Shown here: one piece after another, positions 1 through 13,850 of the stretch
Layout: each line of letters begins with the position of its first letter
How positions within the stretch are numbered: position 1 is the first letter of the stretch
Assembly (NCBI RefSeq): GCF_000524195.1
Contig: NW_020170385.1
Location: 1,443,898 to 1,507,897, forward strand
From: Echinococcus granulosus
Lineage: Eukaryota; Platyhelminthes; Cestoda; Cyclophyllidea; Taeniidae
DNA length: 64,000 bases
Reading direction: 5' to 3'
The notes under the pieces: model-generated
What the model was told of the DNA's origin: nothing
The model's database searches: none
What the model saw: the letters and a program-made list of their open reading frames with translations, nothing else
Translations under genes and position numbers: made by a program

Positions 1-160
1 GGCCGAAAAACTTTTATTGTACAGCCATATATTCTCCGCACATTTGGAAGAATGGATCAAATTACTAATGTTTATAAACGAACAACCACAAAATCTATTA
101 ATTTTAGTTATACTTTTATTGCAGCAACAAAGTTAAACCCACGGATAGGCCCAAAGAGAG

Positions 161-177
161 TATATATATATATATAT
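161..177. repeat. TA dinucleotide microsatellite
   Basis: Eight uninterrupted TA units plus one T follow a GAGAG run. This is a simple repeat in non-coding sequence. Confidence 0.9.
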
Positions 178-3100
178 CTGTATGATCAAACAGGTTTTAC
201 TCTAAACTTAGGTTACAGCCAACTCTTTAATCATACGTTTCCTAGCAAAAGTTCGAGTGGTTGAATTCTATTTTAGGCGTTATAGTTTAATCAGTGGCCA
301 TTAACGTGAACGGTAAAAACCCCAGCAAATAATTTAAAGGGCATTTGTTTCCTCTACTGATTGAGAATGAGTGATTGAGGTAAAGCAAGGCTTTCCCCTT
401 AATGCTTGTAGAGAAATACATATTTGTTCTTCAAATAGCGAATTAAAATGTATTGTTCCATTTCTAATACAAAAAGGCGATAAATGAATAAGCCGCATAC
501 TGATCCGACTAGCTATCTCTGTAGGTATAAATGAGTATAAAATATATGTATCTTCCACAATTTAATAAAGAACTAACATTAAAATCCTTAGTAAATATTT
601 TAATTTTATTAAGGAGCCTTAATTTTAAGTATCTCAGTCTAGGACTAACAAAAAAGCGGATAAAAGAGTCTGCTGGGATACAAAACAGAGATCTTAGGCC
701 TAAGCAAGTGCCCAACGCCTCATTCGGCATTTCATGTAATTTCAGCACGTAGGAATGAGATAAACATACTTACTTTAAAAAAGGATAATTGTGGTATAAA
801 GGTGGAATATACTCCTAGTAATTTCACAGGTATGAACTGTGATGAGGTAATCGATGAAGTGGCGACTGCTCTCACTACCTCGGTGACACTGGAAATGAGG
901 GTTAAGGTCAAACTCGCAGTTAGAAACTGCGAGTTCGGTGTCCCGAGGCTTTGCCAATCCAAAACAGAATAGGACTAATACCACGAAAACTGGAAACAAC
1001 TTTAATTGCGGGTGTTGCTGTGGCGATTTCACGCAACATGATACAAATCGAGGGGTTCGTTCGAGTTGTTTGAAGAGCATATGGCTTTTAAATTTTCCTT
1101 CTGTAGTAGTTTGCCTCTTGGAACACTCAAAAATCTTTCCTCATGAACTCATAAAAACCGCAAGTACCAAATCAAAAAAACAGAAAATTCATATATGTAG
1201 TGTTTTTTGTAAGGTTACCAAATGTGGAACCATTTCAAACACTAAGAATGTGGTAATATAACATTTCTGTTTATTCAAAATGGCCAAATTTGCTTTCGTT
1301 AAAGTCAACTGATTAAGCCCTAGCTGATAAATTTTACCATAGGAACCAAATAATCTTATTTCTACTGTCATACGTCCTATAAACAAATATTATTCTGGTT
1401 CTACATGGCAGTGGAAGGCCCTCAGGTTAGCGTTTTCCGTCAATACTTTTGTTTTGATTACTGGATAAATATTTTCTTAAAAGGCGCTGTCAAAATGAAC
1501 AGCTTTTAGACTGCAGTAAGATCAAGATAGTTTTAAAATGCATTTCAGAATTTGGTTTGTGAATGAAAACTGCAATACAAATCATTTTAACGGTGTTTGT
1601 GTTAAATTTGACATATTTTTAAATCAAAGCGAATAGGTGAAAAGAATTTTCGGCGTGGATATTTATAAGTTGACGAACAAGAGTAATATATTTTAATTTA
1701 AAATATTATTTACGAGTCTTGAGACATCTGTATACCTTGAGGGACGCACACTCAGAAATTTTATAACAGGCACGCATCTATTTTTAAAGATTTGATATAC
1801 TTAGTTTTCCACAAACAACAATGCCATCTCAACCAGTGTTTTTGTTCTACTTTAATTTTACTTTATTTTCTTTTAGAATTTATTATTACCCCTAATTTCC
1901 CCAGTGTTACGCTTTTACGACTGTCGCTTCGATGAACTTAGGCGTCAGTTGACTCAAGGGTCAAATGTGAGGATTCAGTCACGTGACAACAAAACCAGAT
2001 TTTACTCAGGCCAACGAACGCGCCTCATTGCATAGATAAAATCGTACGTTATGTTTACTGACTCATTTGGGTTCCATGGGTGGCATTGCTCTCCCATTGG
2101 GATTCAAGGGTTTGGTAACCAGAAGTTTAATAAAATTAAATTAATGTTATCAGCTAATCCTAATCGCCTTTTTTAAACTATGATATGGGGATTAGTGGAG
2201 TAGGCGAGTAACTTAGTTTGCATATGTTTTGCGGTAAAAATAAATTCTTGATTTTTGTGAATGACAAGCTTTACTGAGTGCCCAGGATTGCAATAAAAGT
2301 TTATTAGTTTCGCGCACTCGGGTTCACTAAGCTGTGCTTGAGTCGTAAGTTATTTTTATGACTTGAAGAAACAGCTGCATTGAGAAGTAAAGGGACATAA
2401 ATTAGCATTAGGCGCTCCATAAATTGCCACGTGCATTTGCATTTAAATGCCGGCAAAGTAGTCGAATCTGTGCTAAGTGGAACTACCCCCAGAAGAGTCC
2501 GCGAATGTATTGAACGTTGGCGCTTGGGTACACAGTGCCACGATTGCTCACATCTCTTATAAGCAATAGTTAATCAGAACTTTACTTTTGGAGACCAGTT
2601 TTTAAATCACAACTCTGAATGGATAAGGCACTAAAAGATGTTTTTTCTCATAATCGGTGTTGGACTTTCGGTTATTTAACGACACACTTCCAAAGAAATC
2701 AATGTGATTTTCCAGTGTCTTTTAAATGTACTCCTTTTTTGCAGAAAGTTCGTTTTTTTAATTTGTCACTTCTGATCCCAGCTACAATTACTGAAAGCTA
2801 AATTTCTCAACTTAAGACAGTCTCAACAATAACTATATCCACTTATCTCCCTTGTGAAGCAAACAATGCAAATATTTGTTCCAAATTTTTCGAAAGTTTT
2901 TTAAGAAAAATTTGTTTATTAAGGGTGATTACTTAGAAATGCATGTGAAATCAAGGGTTTGAGGTGAAATTTCGTACTTGTTAGTGAAAGCGCAGCATTT
3001 ATTTATTTACTTAAAACAGAGGTAAATTTCAATACATCACAAGCACGGCACGATCGATGCCTTCAGCCATAAATTTGTCCCAAGTACTTCAAAAAATCAC

Positions 3101-4237
3101 AGTGATAACACGCTTCCTTGTCGCCTAGAAGTCTCCGACCAATCTCACTTGCCTAGAATGATGTCAATTGGGAGGAAATTGGCATAATTATAAATAATAA
3201 ATGCGCACTTAAGTTAGTGGGCAGATGGCTTCGTTGTGTGAGCTTGATAGTGATGAATGAATGAAATCTAGGCGTTGAAGCATTTGCAATATCATGCGCA
3301 GCTATCTATGAAATGCCGAATGAATGCTAAAGCAGTATAAAGTAGGTGTACTAGTGTGCGTACATGCAACTATCTCCAAAGTACTGATGCCGCCCCGTAA
3401 ATAACCTGAACAAACGTTCATCCTCATTAATTAAAGCATAACATAAGACGTCCTTCGTGGAACTCTAGGGCATGTGCAATAAATTACAAAAATCCGATGC
3501 AAATATGGCTCTCTTCAAGTAGACTTAGTGATGGGCACTTTCTGTCTGCAGTGTCATGGCTTCCACGTCGAGTGCGCATGAATATTTACACCACCTGGAT
3601 CAATGGCCTTACAGCTCTTCCATATTGCCACAGCACAAACTTACGCCTCATGGAGTCCACATGCATGCCTCGGGAGCTCCGGCACAACAAGAATTTGTTT
3701 GAGCTAAGGGCATAGTACCATTATATACCATCAATACTCCGGAATACATTTCATAATATAAACCTGCTAGTTCTAAAGAAACCAAGCATATCATGAGATC
3801 TTACTCAACGTGTTTTACTTTTCATGGCCGATGGCTTTCTCTGACGTGTGATATTGCGGTGGTACATTGAAGATTCTATTTTTCTCGCATAGTGGGTGAA
3901 AACCAGCCAACTTCCGTGGATAACTTTTCATAATTACACTGGTTTATTCTGCCGCTTTAAGCACAGTTACATATGTAAATTAATTAATATAGCCTCTCTC
4001 TGGGCTAATTGTCGCAGTACGCGAGATGGCCACATTAACACTAGTCATTAACGGCAGATCAATGTTAAATTTTTGGCTTACAATAGAGCCCACCTTACTT
4101 TGATGGTTCTTTTTTAGAAAAGCCACTAAAATAAGTTAGTTTACTACCAAATACAGAAGACGTGGACATCTTACCTCCTTCTTGACACAAATGCGGCAGC
4201 ACGGTCCTCGTTTACCCCGTCTTCCCTGATCTTCATA

Positions 4238-4248
4238 CCACTAGACCA
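4238..4248 (-). other. tRNA-like A-box (possible SINE head or tRNA relic)
   Basis: Read on the minus strand the sequence is TGGTCTAGTGG followed by TATGA. This is the classic internal A-box and D-arm of eukaryotic tRNA genes such as tRNA-Glu. I find no matching B-box (GGTTCGANTCC type) 30-60 bases downstream and no cloverleaf, so it is not called an intact tRNA. It may be a degraded tRNA or the head of a tRNA-derived SINE. Confidence 0.35.
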
Positions 4249-6785
4249 CCTAGGCTGATTGGACTAGGACATATTTATTGCTTAGTGTAAATGGGGATAG
4301 ATACGAGTTTAGGGAGACCTGGACGCAGGGCTCTTCTCTGGTTCGAAAGATGTTAACCACTCGTTAATCCCCAGGTTGGAGTCTATTGTCCAAATCTTCT
4401 CTGAAAGGTCCATTAAAGCAGCATAAGTATTACAGCTATTATGGCTACGTTGAAACAACTGTGAATAGTTTCTTTCAAGAATCACCAAAATATTTCGATT
4501 GAGTGAGCCACATGCTACTCGTCATGCAATCGTATCAATTGGTATTTGATAAAGACCACCTTACTGTTAAGGAGGGATAGCAACTCTGCACAATCTTATT
4601 GTTTTTTTTCTTATTATCAACCCCTAGAAGTTCCATCGAGAATCTTAAGATCAACTGGATGCATTGAAAATCAGCGCACCAAAGTTAGATAAATTTTCTA
4701 TCTAATTTAAATAGAGGGCACTCAGGTGGGCTGAAAATGGCACCAAACACGTACTTTATGACGAGGTCACCGGTTAACGCGGCCGCTATTTACGATAAAG
4801 GTGTTCACAATTGTTAGGCATGATGACAATCACCAAATTTTAGAAATGACGAGCTTGCACAACGAGAAAATATTTTGTCTTAAAATTAATAAATTTTCCC
4901 CTTCATAATTAGATGCGAGCAAAATTTAGTAATTATTTTATTAAAATCGACAAACGAAGACAAATTTTAATGCTACGTTATCTTTGAGCCGTTTTCGGTC
5001 AGGAAAATGAACATAATAGTTTTACCTTGATCCTGAAAAGTGTTCAAACACAATTCTATCTTTATGGCCATTTAGATTTCGTTCAAAATCTTAAAACCTA
5101 CCAAGAATTTGGTCGATGCTTAGTATCTAGTTTATAAAATTAACAAAGTTCAGTATTTCAATAAAGGAGAACTACACTTAGCAAACTGGAAGGGCCAAGA
5201 AGGAAACAAAGGGGCTTTGATCCGAATTTGGTCATCGGATATTTCGTTTCTTCATTGCTACCTTAATGGTTTAGAGACCCTAGCCTTCTTAAAAGTCTAA
5301 GATAAAAGAACAAACATTTTCAAAACTGTACTGTGTTATTTCATAGTAGTTATGCAATTCAAATGCCACATTCCATCTCAAAGAAGTGGATGTGTATTTA
5401 CGAAATAGGTGTAATGGACACGTTAACCAGATCGTGATCAAATGTTGCAAAAGCGCCCTAAAATCGAGGAAGTTCCTATTTTCCAAAATAACACCAAAGT
5501 GATTATTTATGTAAAACTCCGCTGCTGATGCAATCAAGGCGACTGATTTTAGGGGTTTGATTAGTAAATACAAATTTGCTTGGCTTCAATTGTCTAGTGG
5601 GAGTAGCTGTAGCTTTGGAAACGGTCGACACTGGTATTTTCTTCAAATTTTAACATTATCCTGTTACAGCTCTCTAACCGCTTCTAGAGATAATAAAATG
5701 GCCGTCTGGAAGTAAGTTGATTATAAACATACGAGGGGTCGGAACCTACTAGCACTTATGCTCATATTTCAAAAACGAAACTGTACCATTAAAAAAACCA
5801 ACATTTACTTGTACAAGATGAGAACTATAGTTTAATTTGTACCTTCAGTGCTAAGTTCGAAATTGTATGCCTCTCAGAAATATCCTCATTACGTCTAATC
5901 TAAGCATTTTAAAGATCGAAGTAGGCGGTAAAACAAAGAAGACGCTAAAGTGGTCGCAGCTTGGATGGCTCCACTGCACTACAGCGGTGATTGCGATTTT
6001 CGCTGTCAAAGGAGGTATTTGTAAATCGCAATAATCTTGCGTTGCCACCCAATTGGCCTCCTGTTTCATCCAGCAATGTGTGATTTAAATAAGGCTAAAT
6101 ACTCCTAAATCATGTAACAGTCCATTTTGTGGTGGAAGCGCAGGTGGTTGATCTTGCTAAGGGTAGAGTTCACCTGCTCAAGTATTTGTCTGCAAAATAA
6201 CCTTGGTTACGTAACCAGACACGATAAAAATCTCGATTGGAGCATAAACGGAAAGCTAACGTCCCAAATGAATCTTTAATGCGCCTTCTTTTATAGTTTC
6301 TCTGTGCCACTCTGGCGACTGTCATTTTTTTCCCTCAGGTCCAGAGTGATTAGAGAGGGCATTCATCCACATCTTTAATGAGCTCAGGTACAGTAAAGTA
6401 TGTAATGTACCCAAAAGTTTCAGCGAAAAGGTGTTATTTTTAGGTGTAAAACTTGGTTTAAGTTACTTTTAATTCGCAAAAAAGTAGCGACCAAAATTTG
6501 CTTAGTAACTGGATGAACCAATTCCATACAAGAGGCCTCTCCTTGCGACTACATAACTGCCATTAGGGGAATAACTTAAACCCTCTGATGCAGAAGACTG
6601 TTTACAACTACTTGGACTTGCTGCAAGCCAGCCAGCTTGAATTTTACTCACGTGACCCCCAATCAATAGGACAACGTGATTCTTTAAGCAGTGACCCACT
6701 CCCTAATTAAAGGTGGTGGGGATGCCGAAATCTTTTCCATATCTTAGTGAACAATGTTTACACTACTCTTGATTCATGCTATCTA

Positions 6786-9700
6786 ATGGGTCTCTTTGGA
6801 CGAAAAATTAACGCGCGCGTTAGAGAACAGGTTAAACGCATTTTTTCCACTACCACGGGCAGTGATACAGGTGATATGTCTCAAGCATCAGAACAAGTGG
6901 GGAGCTCACACAAAGCAATAAGCCAAAATATCCCTTCAATTATAAAAGTGGACAAAAAAAAAGTTTCACCTGTTGTAGATCCCAGCTCCACCAAATATGC
7001 CTGCGCATCGCGAGCCTCCAAATGTTCAAAACAAAGTCTACAAAAGAAACGACAAACAGATCCTTTTGAAGGCGAACAACCTGTTTTTAAATCTGGAGCG
7101 GATTCACTGAGTAGACCCTCCGAGCTAGGAGATGTGAAACTATCATCCAAATCACGTAGAATAAAAAATCCTCCCTTTTCAAGCTTCCCATTCTGCAACG
7201 ATGGGAAAAGTATATCATCTTCTTCACATTCGTTCAACTGGCGAAATAAAAAGAATAATGTTTGTAAGAGTTACTCTGAGATTCATCAAGGAACTGAGCG
7301 TGACTGGAAGAGGTATAACAAGAACTATAGTCTAGATCGTTCACGCAGAGATATTTGCCCTTGGTCTGGAAACAGACTAATGAATAATTTGGATGAGAAA
7401 CAAAAAACAAAGCCAAAACATCCGCATAGTAGGACAAGACATTATGATGGAGAATCTTCATCAATTGATACCATGCAGCAGGTGTCTTATTTCAGGTACA
7501 AACAGAACCTGCCTAGAAAAGTAGTTCATTTGAACGAACGACGGATCTTTCCTGAGCAGAAACAACTAACAGATGTGAGTGACGTCAAACCGTTGAGAGG
7601 GTGCGACTCTTACCAAGTCCGACAATCCACCTTCCAATGCGACCATGAAAGCAATCGCTTGAAGAAAGATGCAAATGAAAAATGGAGTGTTAAGTCACTG
7701 TCACTAGATACTTCAACAGGAATTTCCAAAGTAAAAAAGGTGACTTCTAATCATAGAGGTATAATGCGAAATCGGACCAAGGCTATAAAGTTAGGATTTG
7801 TGGTCCGTCGGAATGATCGCTGGAATGGAAATGGTTTTCAACAGACTCAGAATTCTTCACGACGGGAACTAGAACAAGTTGCCATGGTTCACAATAGTAG
7901 TTGTGGTAAGTTTTTATCTTAAACTAGTAAAACACAAACATGAAGCAAGTTCATTAAATTTTGCTTGCATTACTTAAGAGCGTGTTTGCTATTTTACAAA
8001 AATAATGCTGAAGTTCTTTTCACATATCTGCGCATTTGTATCTTCGCTTTGTTAACAGCGAAATCTTGAAATACTTTACCCTTATAAAATTAAAGCAAAT
8101 GGCAAAGGTTGATTTCGAAATCTAAGTTTATTTAAATGTGAAATCGTTGATGTGCACTTTGTTCAAGAACACATTAAGTTTATTTAAATTCCTAGGAATA
8201 TGTTTTAATTTGACTTACATTTCATATGTGAATCAGTACTGACCTGTAGGTTTAAAGACGATTTCTACCTTATTGTTTTTCAAGTCACTCCAAATGTCAA
8301 AAGCGAGTCTGATCAGCCGAATTCTTTCATTTCTGGTAAAAAATCACCCATTTACGTCTTTAAAAAAGCCGATTCTTCCCCTACTGTGTCGAAAAATTGC
8401 ACGTCACCGAATGCTAACGATAACAGAGCATCTCTGAAGCCTACCAAAGACCATGAAAATCAGGCACCCAACTCTGTCGAAGTCTTTTGCTCCAAAGGCA
8501 CATTCGATATTAACTCGAACGAAAAAGCTTGCATTTGTACGAAGGTGGAGCAAATGACGACGCTCCAGGCAGGGTCCGTGCTCTACGAATGGCACACAAC
8601 AGAGCAGAAAGCTCTCAACGGCAAAGTTGTTGTTGGGACGGAATTAGCACCCGCTCTTGTCGATTTTGAACCGATGAGTCCAATGAAAATGAGTACAGGA
8701 GGTCAGGGAACGGTTGTCTGGGTGCACTTACCGAGCACATCGATGCAGTATGCACTCAAATTCAAGGCTCGCGATGGCAGAAGTGAGAAAAACTGGCTGG
8801 TAGAACGCCGCGAAGCAAAAATCCTTCAAAAGCTTAAACATCCCTTTATTGTCAAGTACGTAAATTACTCGAATTCAATTCACGTGAATCACTTGATAAT
8901 CTGTGGTAACATTAATGCTTGCTGTCTCAGTGTGGATGAAAAATGATTTAAATATCAATCCTATTTGCTCAGTTCTAAACTCACCCCTCAAATGATCTCT
9001 TTAAGTGTGTTAAAGTGCACAAGTAGATGCCAATACTGGCGCGATGTATCAAAGGAGAGTTATGCTCAACAGAGGCAATTATTCCTAATTAATGGGAGCA
9101 GGTGTCAGAAAAAGGATGTATGTTTAAAGTTGAACACTTACGTGAGATTATTATAATTAGTTATTGAAGAGTGGTAGAAGGAGCAATCTCAATTATCACT
9201 CTTTTCCATCACTTTTGGTACTAAAAGTTAGGTGGAATATTAACCGACACAAATGAGCTTAAAAGCAAAAAAAACTAAACTTAAAATGAACTACCGAGAA
9301 GATTCCGTATCTTGAGCTCTTTGTTTTCGTATCAGCATCGAGAAAGTGCATCACATACATGGTCGCTGCAGCACAGGTCCGTAAAGTTTTAAATGCAAAG
9401 ATAAAATTTTTGATAGCAGTCGAAATGCATTTTATAATTAGGCGCATATCTTAAAAGGTATGGTTATAAAATAACTAATTTGGTGTTACTTTTGGTGATT
9501 TGCAATTTAATTAACACTAGCAATTTTGAGTAGTATATTTCTTAAAGCTGTTTAAATGGAGTTTGATAATGATTTATAGATCTTGTAATTGTAACACTTG
9601 CAAAATATAATGGCCTACTAGCGTATGAGACCGCTTACAGTAGAGTTCTAAATAGAAACGACAAATTTTTGAAAAAAGGTTCTGCTCAATGCATGAAGGC

Positions 9701-12700
9701 GGAAGCGCGATGCAAATGATGCTTGGGACGGAAACGCCGCTTCTGCTGTATTTTTATTTAGTTTAGCACAAAAATTCTGGGAAAACCCGATAGAACTGTA
9801 AATACGGACTACTTGACAAAATGGAAAATTCTCCGCAGCTTGCCTTTGGCAGAAACCGCATTGAAAACATATGATCAGTTAGAGTTGAGAATTAAAGGAG
9901 CACGGTGTGGCAGAGTGCAATCTCCTCTTTGTAGAAATTTTGTCCCTTTTACAGGCAGTTGATATTAATTTAACATAAAAATTGTACACATTTCCAACAT
10001 TCTTTTACTTTTAAGATGTTCTTTATTTGTAAACAAACCAAATGGCTTATTATTAATTAGTCGTCTCTATTTTTTTTTCCATTTTCATGCTTTTATTTAA
10101 TCGAATGCTTCGAACATCCAAGAATTTTTCTAATTTTGGTGAACTAGTTTCCATATCAATGCACTATGGTTTTTAATATTTATTCTACAGTCATTACATA
10201 TGCAGAGATGCACACTTTTACAAGGGAATACCTATTTCATTTTGCATTTAACCAACAGACGGACATCATTCAATACCTAAATGACGACGCTGTACTTGGG
10301 TGGAAATATGTAGAAAGTGGTTCCATAAAGTCATGATATCGAATTTATCCTTTATATTGTATGAAATTTTAGCAATAATTCCTCTTTTGTGGCCATGGAA
10401 GTTTGTTATTTTTTGCTATTGAAATATCTATTTTACTTAAGGAAACAGTAACAAACGTGCTGTATCAATCAATCGTTTAGCTCTGGAAATGATTTGCGAA
10501 ATGCTGGTAGTGTAGGCATATTGCTAGAATTTTAAGATTTTCTAAATATTAAATTTTATACGAACTTGAATGTGGTAACTGAATAGACACTCTCTTAAGA
10601 GAGTGTAAGGAAATGAGCAAACTTTTACCCAACATTTTCACGCAGTTAGATGGAATTCGTAGGGCAAACATTGCAAACACATAAGAAGTATTAAATATTG
10701 GTGATGTCAGTGGGTTTAGTCTTAGAGTAGTATACAAAACAAACCAAATCTCCTGGACCGCTTTTGTTGTATATATGTGCCTCTCAAATGATCCCTTTTT
10801 AATACTTTTACAATGATGGTGTACTGAGGAACATTTACAACAAAGTGGTCCGTAAATTCTTGCCTGAGTTGGCCTATTATTTGGTCTTTTGGGGCTCCAA
10901 CACATTGTAGCGCTTGCTATGGATGAGTATTGCATAGCTTAATTGAATAAACATCAAGAAATAAGCTGCCATGCAAGAATACACCTATTTTAAGGCTGAC
11001 TGTTGATAATTTTGGAGATGCTGCAGGGAACCACCGCATGGTTACTTTACATTTACCTTTTAGCACATACCACATCTATGAAACAGATGCTGCTCTGTTT
11101 ATGGCTTTTGAATATCTGAGTGGAGGCTGCCTTTGGGGTCACATTGCACGAATAGGAACGCTGCCCGAGTGTTATGCAATCTACTACGCAGCCTGCATCC
11201 TAACTGCTTTGAGCTACCTCCACACAAGGGGCATCGTTTACAGGTCAGTAGGCTATAATTCTCAAGTGTCAGCCCATAACAATATCAATCGTTGGCACAA
11301 GCGTACTTGAGCATTGTGAATGCATTGTACACAAATGCCCTTTCGTAAATAATGTAAAAGCCAGAATGAAGCGGCGGTATTCCACTGGTGTCACGAATCT
11401 GTTAACCCTGATACCTGATTATTGGGAAAAATGTACCACCTTGGCAACTTCCTGTATAATTTGAAAAATATTACCAATTAAATGGAAAATACTCAAAAAT
11501 ATTTCGAGACTTTATGGAAGAATTTATGATTTCGCATTATCCACGTAGGTGGCTACTCAAGTTTCCACCGTTGAACACGCTAAATAAGTAGCCTCAAATA
11601 GTTGTAGACCTTCTTGCCAAATGCTTGCGGTAGGTTAATTGAGTGTATTTGTGTTCTACAAATCTGTTTTATTAAGTGATAAAAATGAGATGCACAACAG
11701 TGATAAGTATTCCGAATTATTTATTACATGCGGTCTTACACTCTTGAATTTATTGACACCAAGCTTATGCTTAAAGGTGCAATAAATATCTTTATCAGGG
11801 AGCCATTTTAAATGTTTTCCGCAAATATAAAAGAAAATGTTAATTTAACTTTACATGTCATCATTATTTCATTGTATAACATATTTTAAGTTACTGTCAC
11901 TGAATCTAAAATAAATATAAAATACACTAGCATTACCCAGTATCTTGTCTTTTTATAAACAAAAGGCAAGAATGAATTAAAGGGTTATTTGTTTCTAGGG
12001 ACATGAAAGCGGAAAATGTTGTACTTGACTACCGTAACCGCCCAAAACTCATTGACTTTGGAATGGCCAAGTACTTTCCTTCAGTGAGAAAACAAATGCA
12101 GCTGGACGGAGACAGTGTTAAGAAGATCCATCCTGAATATCCTCTCGGAAAGGAGTTTATTCACGTGCCACAATTGAATTGGGCTTCACCTGACCTTGAC
12201 ACCGATATCGGAACAGACGACCCACCAACCAGATATTACTACGCTGCTTACCTGGCGCCCGAAATTTACAATCAACCAGCTGAGGCAAACCATTACATTG
12301 ATTCATGGGGTCTGGGATACATAATTCTGGAGATGATTCTTGGTTACGGAATGTGAGCTTTTGTTAGTCAATTCTCCTATATTTTAGCAAATGATGGTTG
12401 AATATTACCATCTATAGGTGCTAAAACTGATACTTCCACAGCAAAAATAATACATGTATTCACTATTACTCTGGATGCCAAGAAAAAAATGGCATTGCAT
12501 TTCCCTTTTACTTGTTACCATTCATATGCAATTTTCAGTGTTGTTAAGAATCTCTTCATTTAACGCGTTCTTCAAAACACATTCATTCTTGTAGATTTTA
12601 AGAAGTAGAAAATAATCCTAGTATTATTTAAAACACAGCTAAAGGACTGACGACACGGGGCGCAGGACTTATCCCTCATCCGTTAAAATAAAAAATTCTT

Positions 12701-13850
12701 AATGCCGATAAGTGCGTCGATTTACAAGTCCTTGCAGTTACCCATTTTGTTTAAAGGAGTAGTCAGTATTGACGGAGTAAGCTCCACACTCACAGAGATA
12801 CATAATAAATCGGCGCAAATGTTGTCAAGTATAATACGGATGTGAGCACAAAAAAGTAACCACCTTGATACAATCAGTGCACTTTTATCGAGTTTTTTCA
12901 AATACTTTACTTTTTAACAAGTATGATATTTTATAAACATGAGCACATTAAGAAATCGTCACATAAAGAAGCTCAGTAAATAGACGGTGGTACTGAGCCG
13001 GATCACAACGTGTTTGTCAAGGACTGATTTATTTTTATTAGCATTTTAAAATTTTGGAAATAAGACCTGCAAATAATTGCAATTAGTTCATTTCAGCATG
13101 AGATTACAGTGAGAGCTTAATTTTAGAATTGAGAAGCGGATCTTATCCACAAAAAAATTTGCTTTTATATTGGTATTGTTACTGCGCCAGAATGGAGTAC
13201 GCTTTACTAAACAATTTGTATCATTTAGATTTTTACCTATTCCTTGGGCGAACATAAAAGGCCAACACTTGTCCCCAGATTGGCATCTTCATTTGCCCAT
13301 TGAAGTGGTTGAGAAACTTACAACTGATTGCCGTAACATCGTCTATAAAATGCTGGTGAGACAACCGCAGAAACGCTTGAGCCTTAAAAGTGCGATGAGA
13401 CATGCTTTCTTCTCTCGCGTACCTTGGCCTAGTTTGCCAGCGTTGACGGGTCCCGACCTCTCTAGGTTTTGCAATTCCGAAGATTTTTATCAGCAGCGGC
13501 TTGCACTCAATAGCTTGGATTTTCATTTTGGTCGATGGTCCAAATATTACACTTCGAAGAAGTTCTATAATCCCCATGTCAACTCTACAAATCACTTTAA
13601 ACTCAGAAGCCAATGTGGGAAGGATAATGAAGATTCGCTATCTCAAAGAAATAGAAATAAAAGGCTAAGTAAGCATATAGATACATGTCGAAAAGCTTCT
13701 GTTTCCAACAATCATGGCATTAGTTGCACAAATCGGAAGATTGGCAATCAACAGGACATTCATCTGAGGTTTCGAGGTGAGGTTATCAATGGTCCAAGAA
13801 CAGTTGATCTCTTGAAGAAAAAGCAGGGGAAAAAACAGCAGTCAATGTGA
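6786..13850 (+). CDS. Divergent AGC-family (PKA-like) Ser/Thr protein kinase
   Basis: Proposed exons are 6786-7905, 8285-8855, 11064-11243, 11999-12352 and 13229-13850. Phases match at every junction and give 948 aa. Residues 1 to about 490 are basic, Ser/Lys-rich and probably disordered. The kinase domain follows: glycine loop GGQG at 512-515, VAIK-type Lys532 (YALKF), helix-C Glu550, HPFIV, catalytic YRDMKAEN with Asp625, DFG at 643-645, APE at 710-712, and DSWGLG in place of the usual DWWALG. HPFIV, YRD(L/M)K and W-LG point to the AGC group near PKA. All core catalytic residues are present, so it is probably active. DFG to APE spans about 65 residues instead of the usual 20-30. The stretch before APE reads YYYAAYLAPE, so the usual T-x-x-GTPEY activation-loop Thr is missing. 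The start is the first in-frame ATG (MGLFGRK, a possible but weak myristoylation context). The substrate is unknown. A non-PKA member of the AGC group is possible. Confidence 0.85.
10587..10606. repeat. Perfect 20-bp palindrome in a kinase intron
   Basis: ACACTCTCTT is followed directly by its exact reverse complement AAGAGAGTGT. It lies in intron 2 of the kinase gene (8856-11063). There is no flanking coding sequence or terminal-repeat partner that I can see. Confidence 0.8.

Larger units (their letters stand above)
1..6785. other. Non-coding flank without a recognisable gene
   Basis: I see no conserved coding exon on either strand. The open frames here are short, lack splice context and resemble no family I know. 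The stretch holds a TA microsatellite near its left end and a tRNA-like A-box at 4238-4248. Some of it may be 5' UTR or promoter for the kinase gene that starts at 6786, but no clear core promoter can be named. Confidence 0.6.

Noticed and set aside
6881..7464. Minus-strand frames of 118 and 76 codons
   Set aside because: They are shadows of the first kinase exon read backwards.
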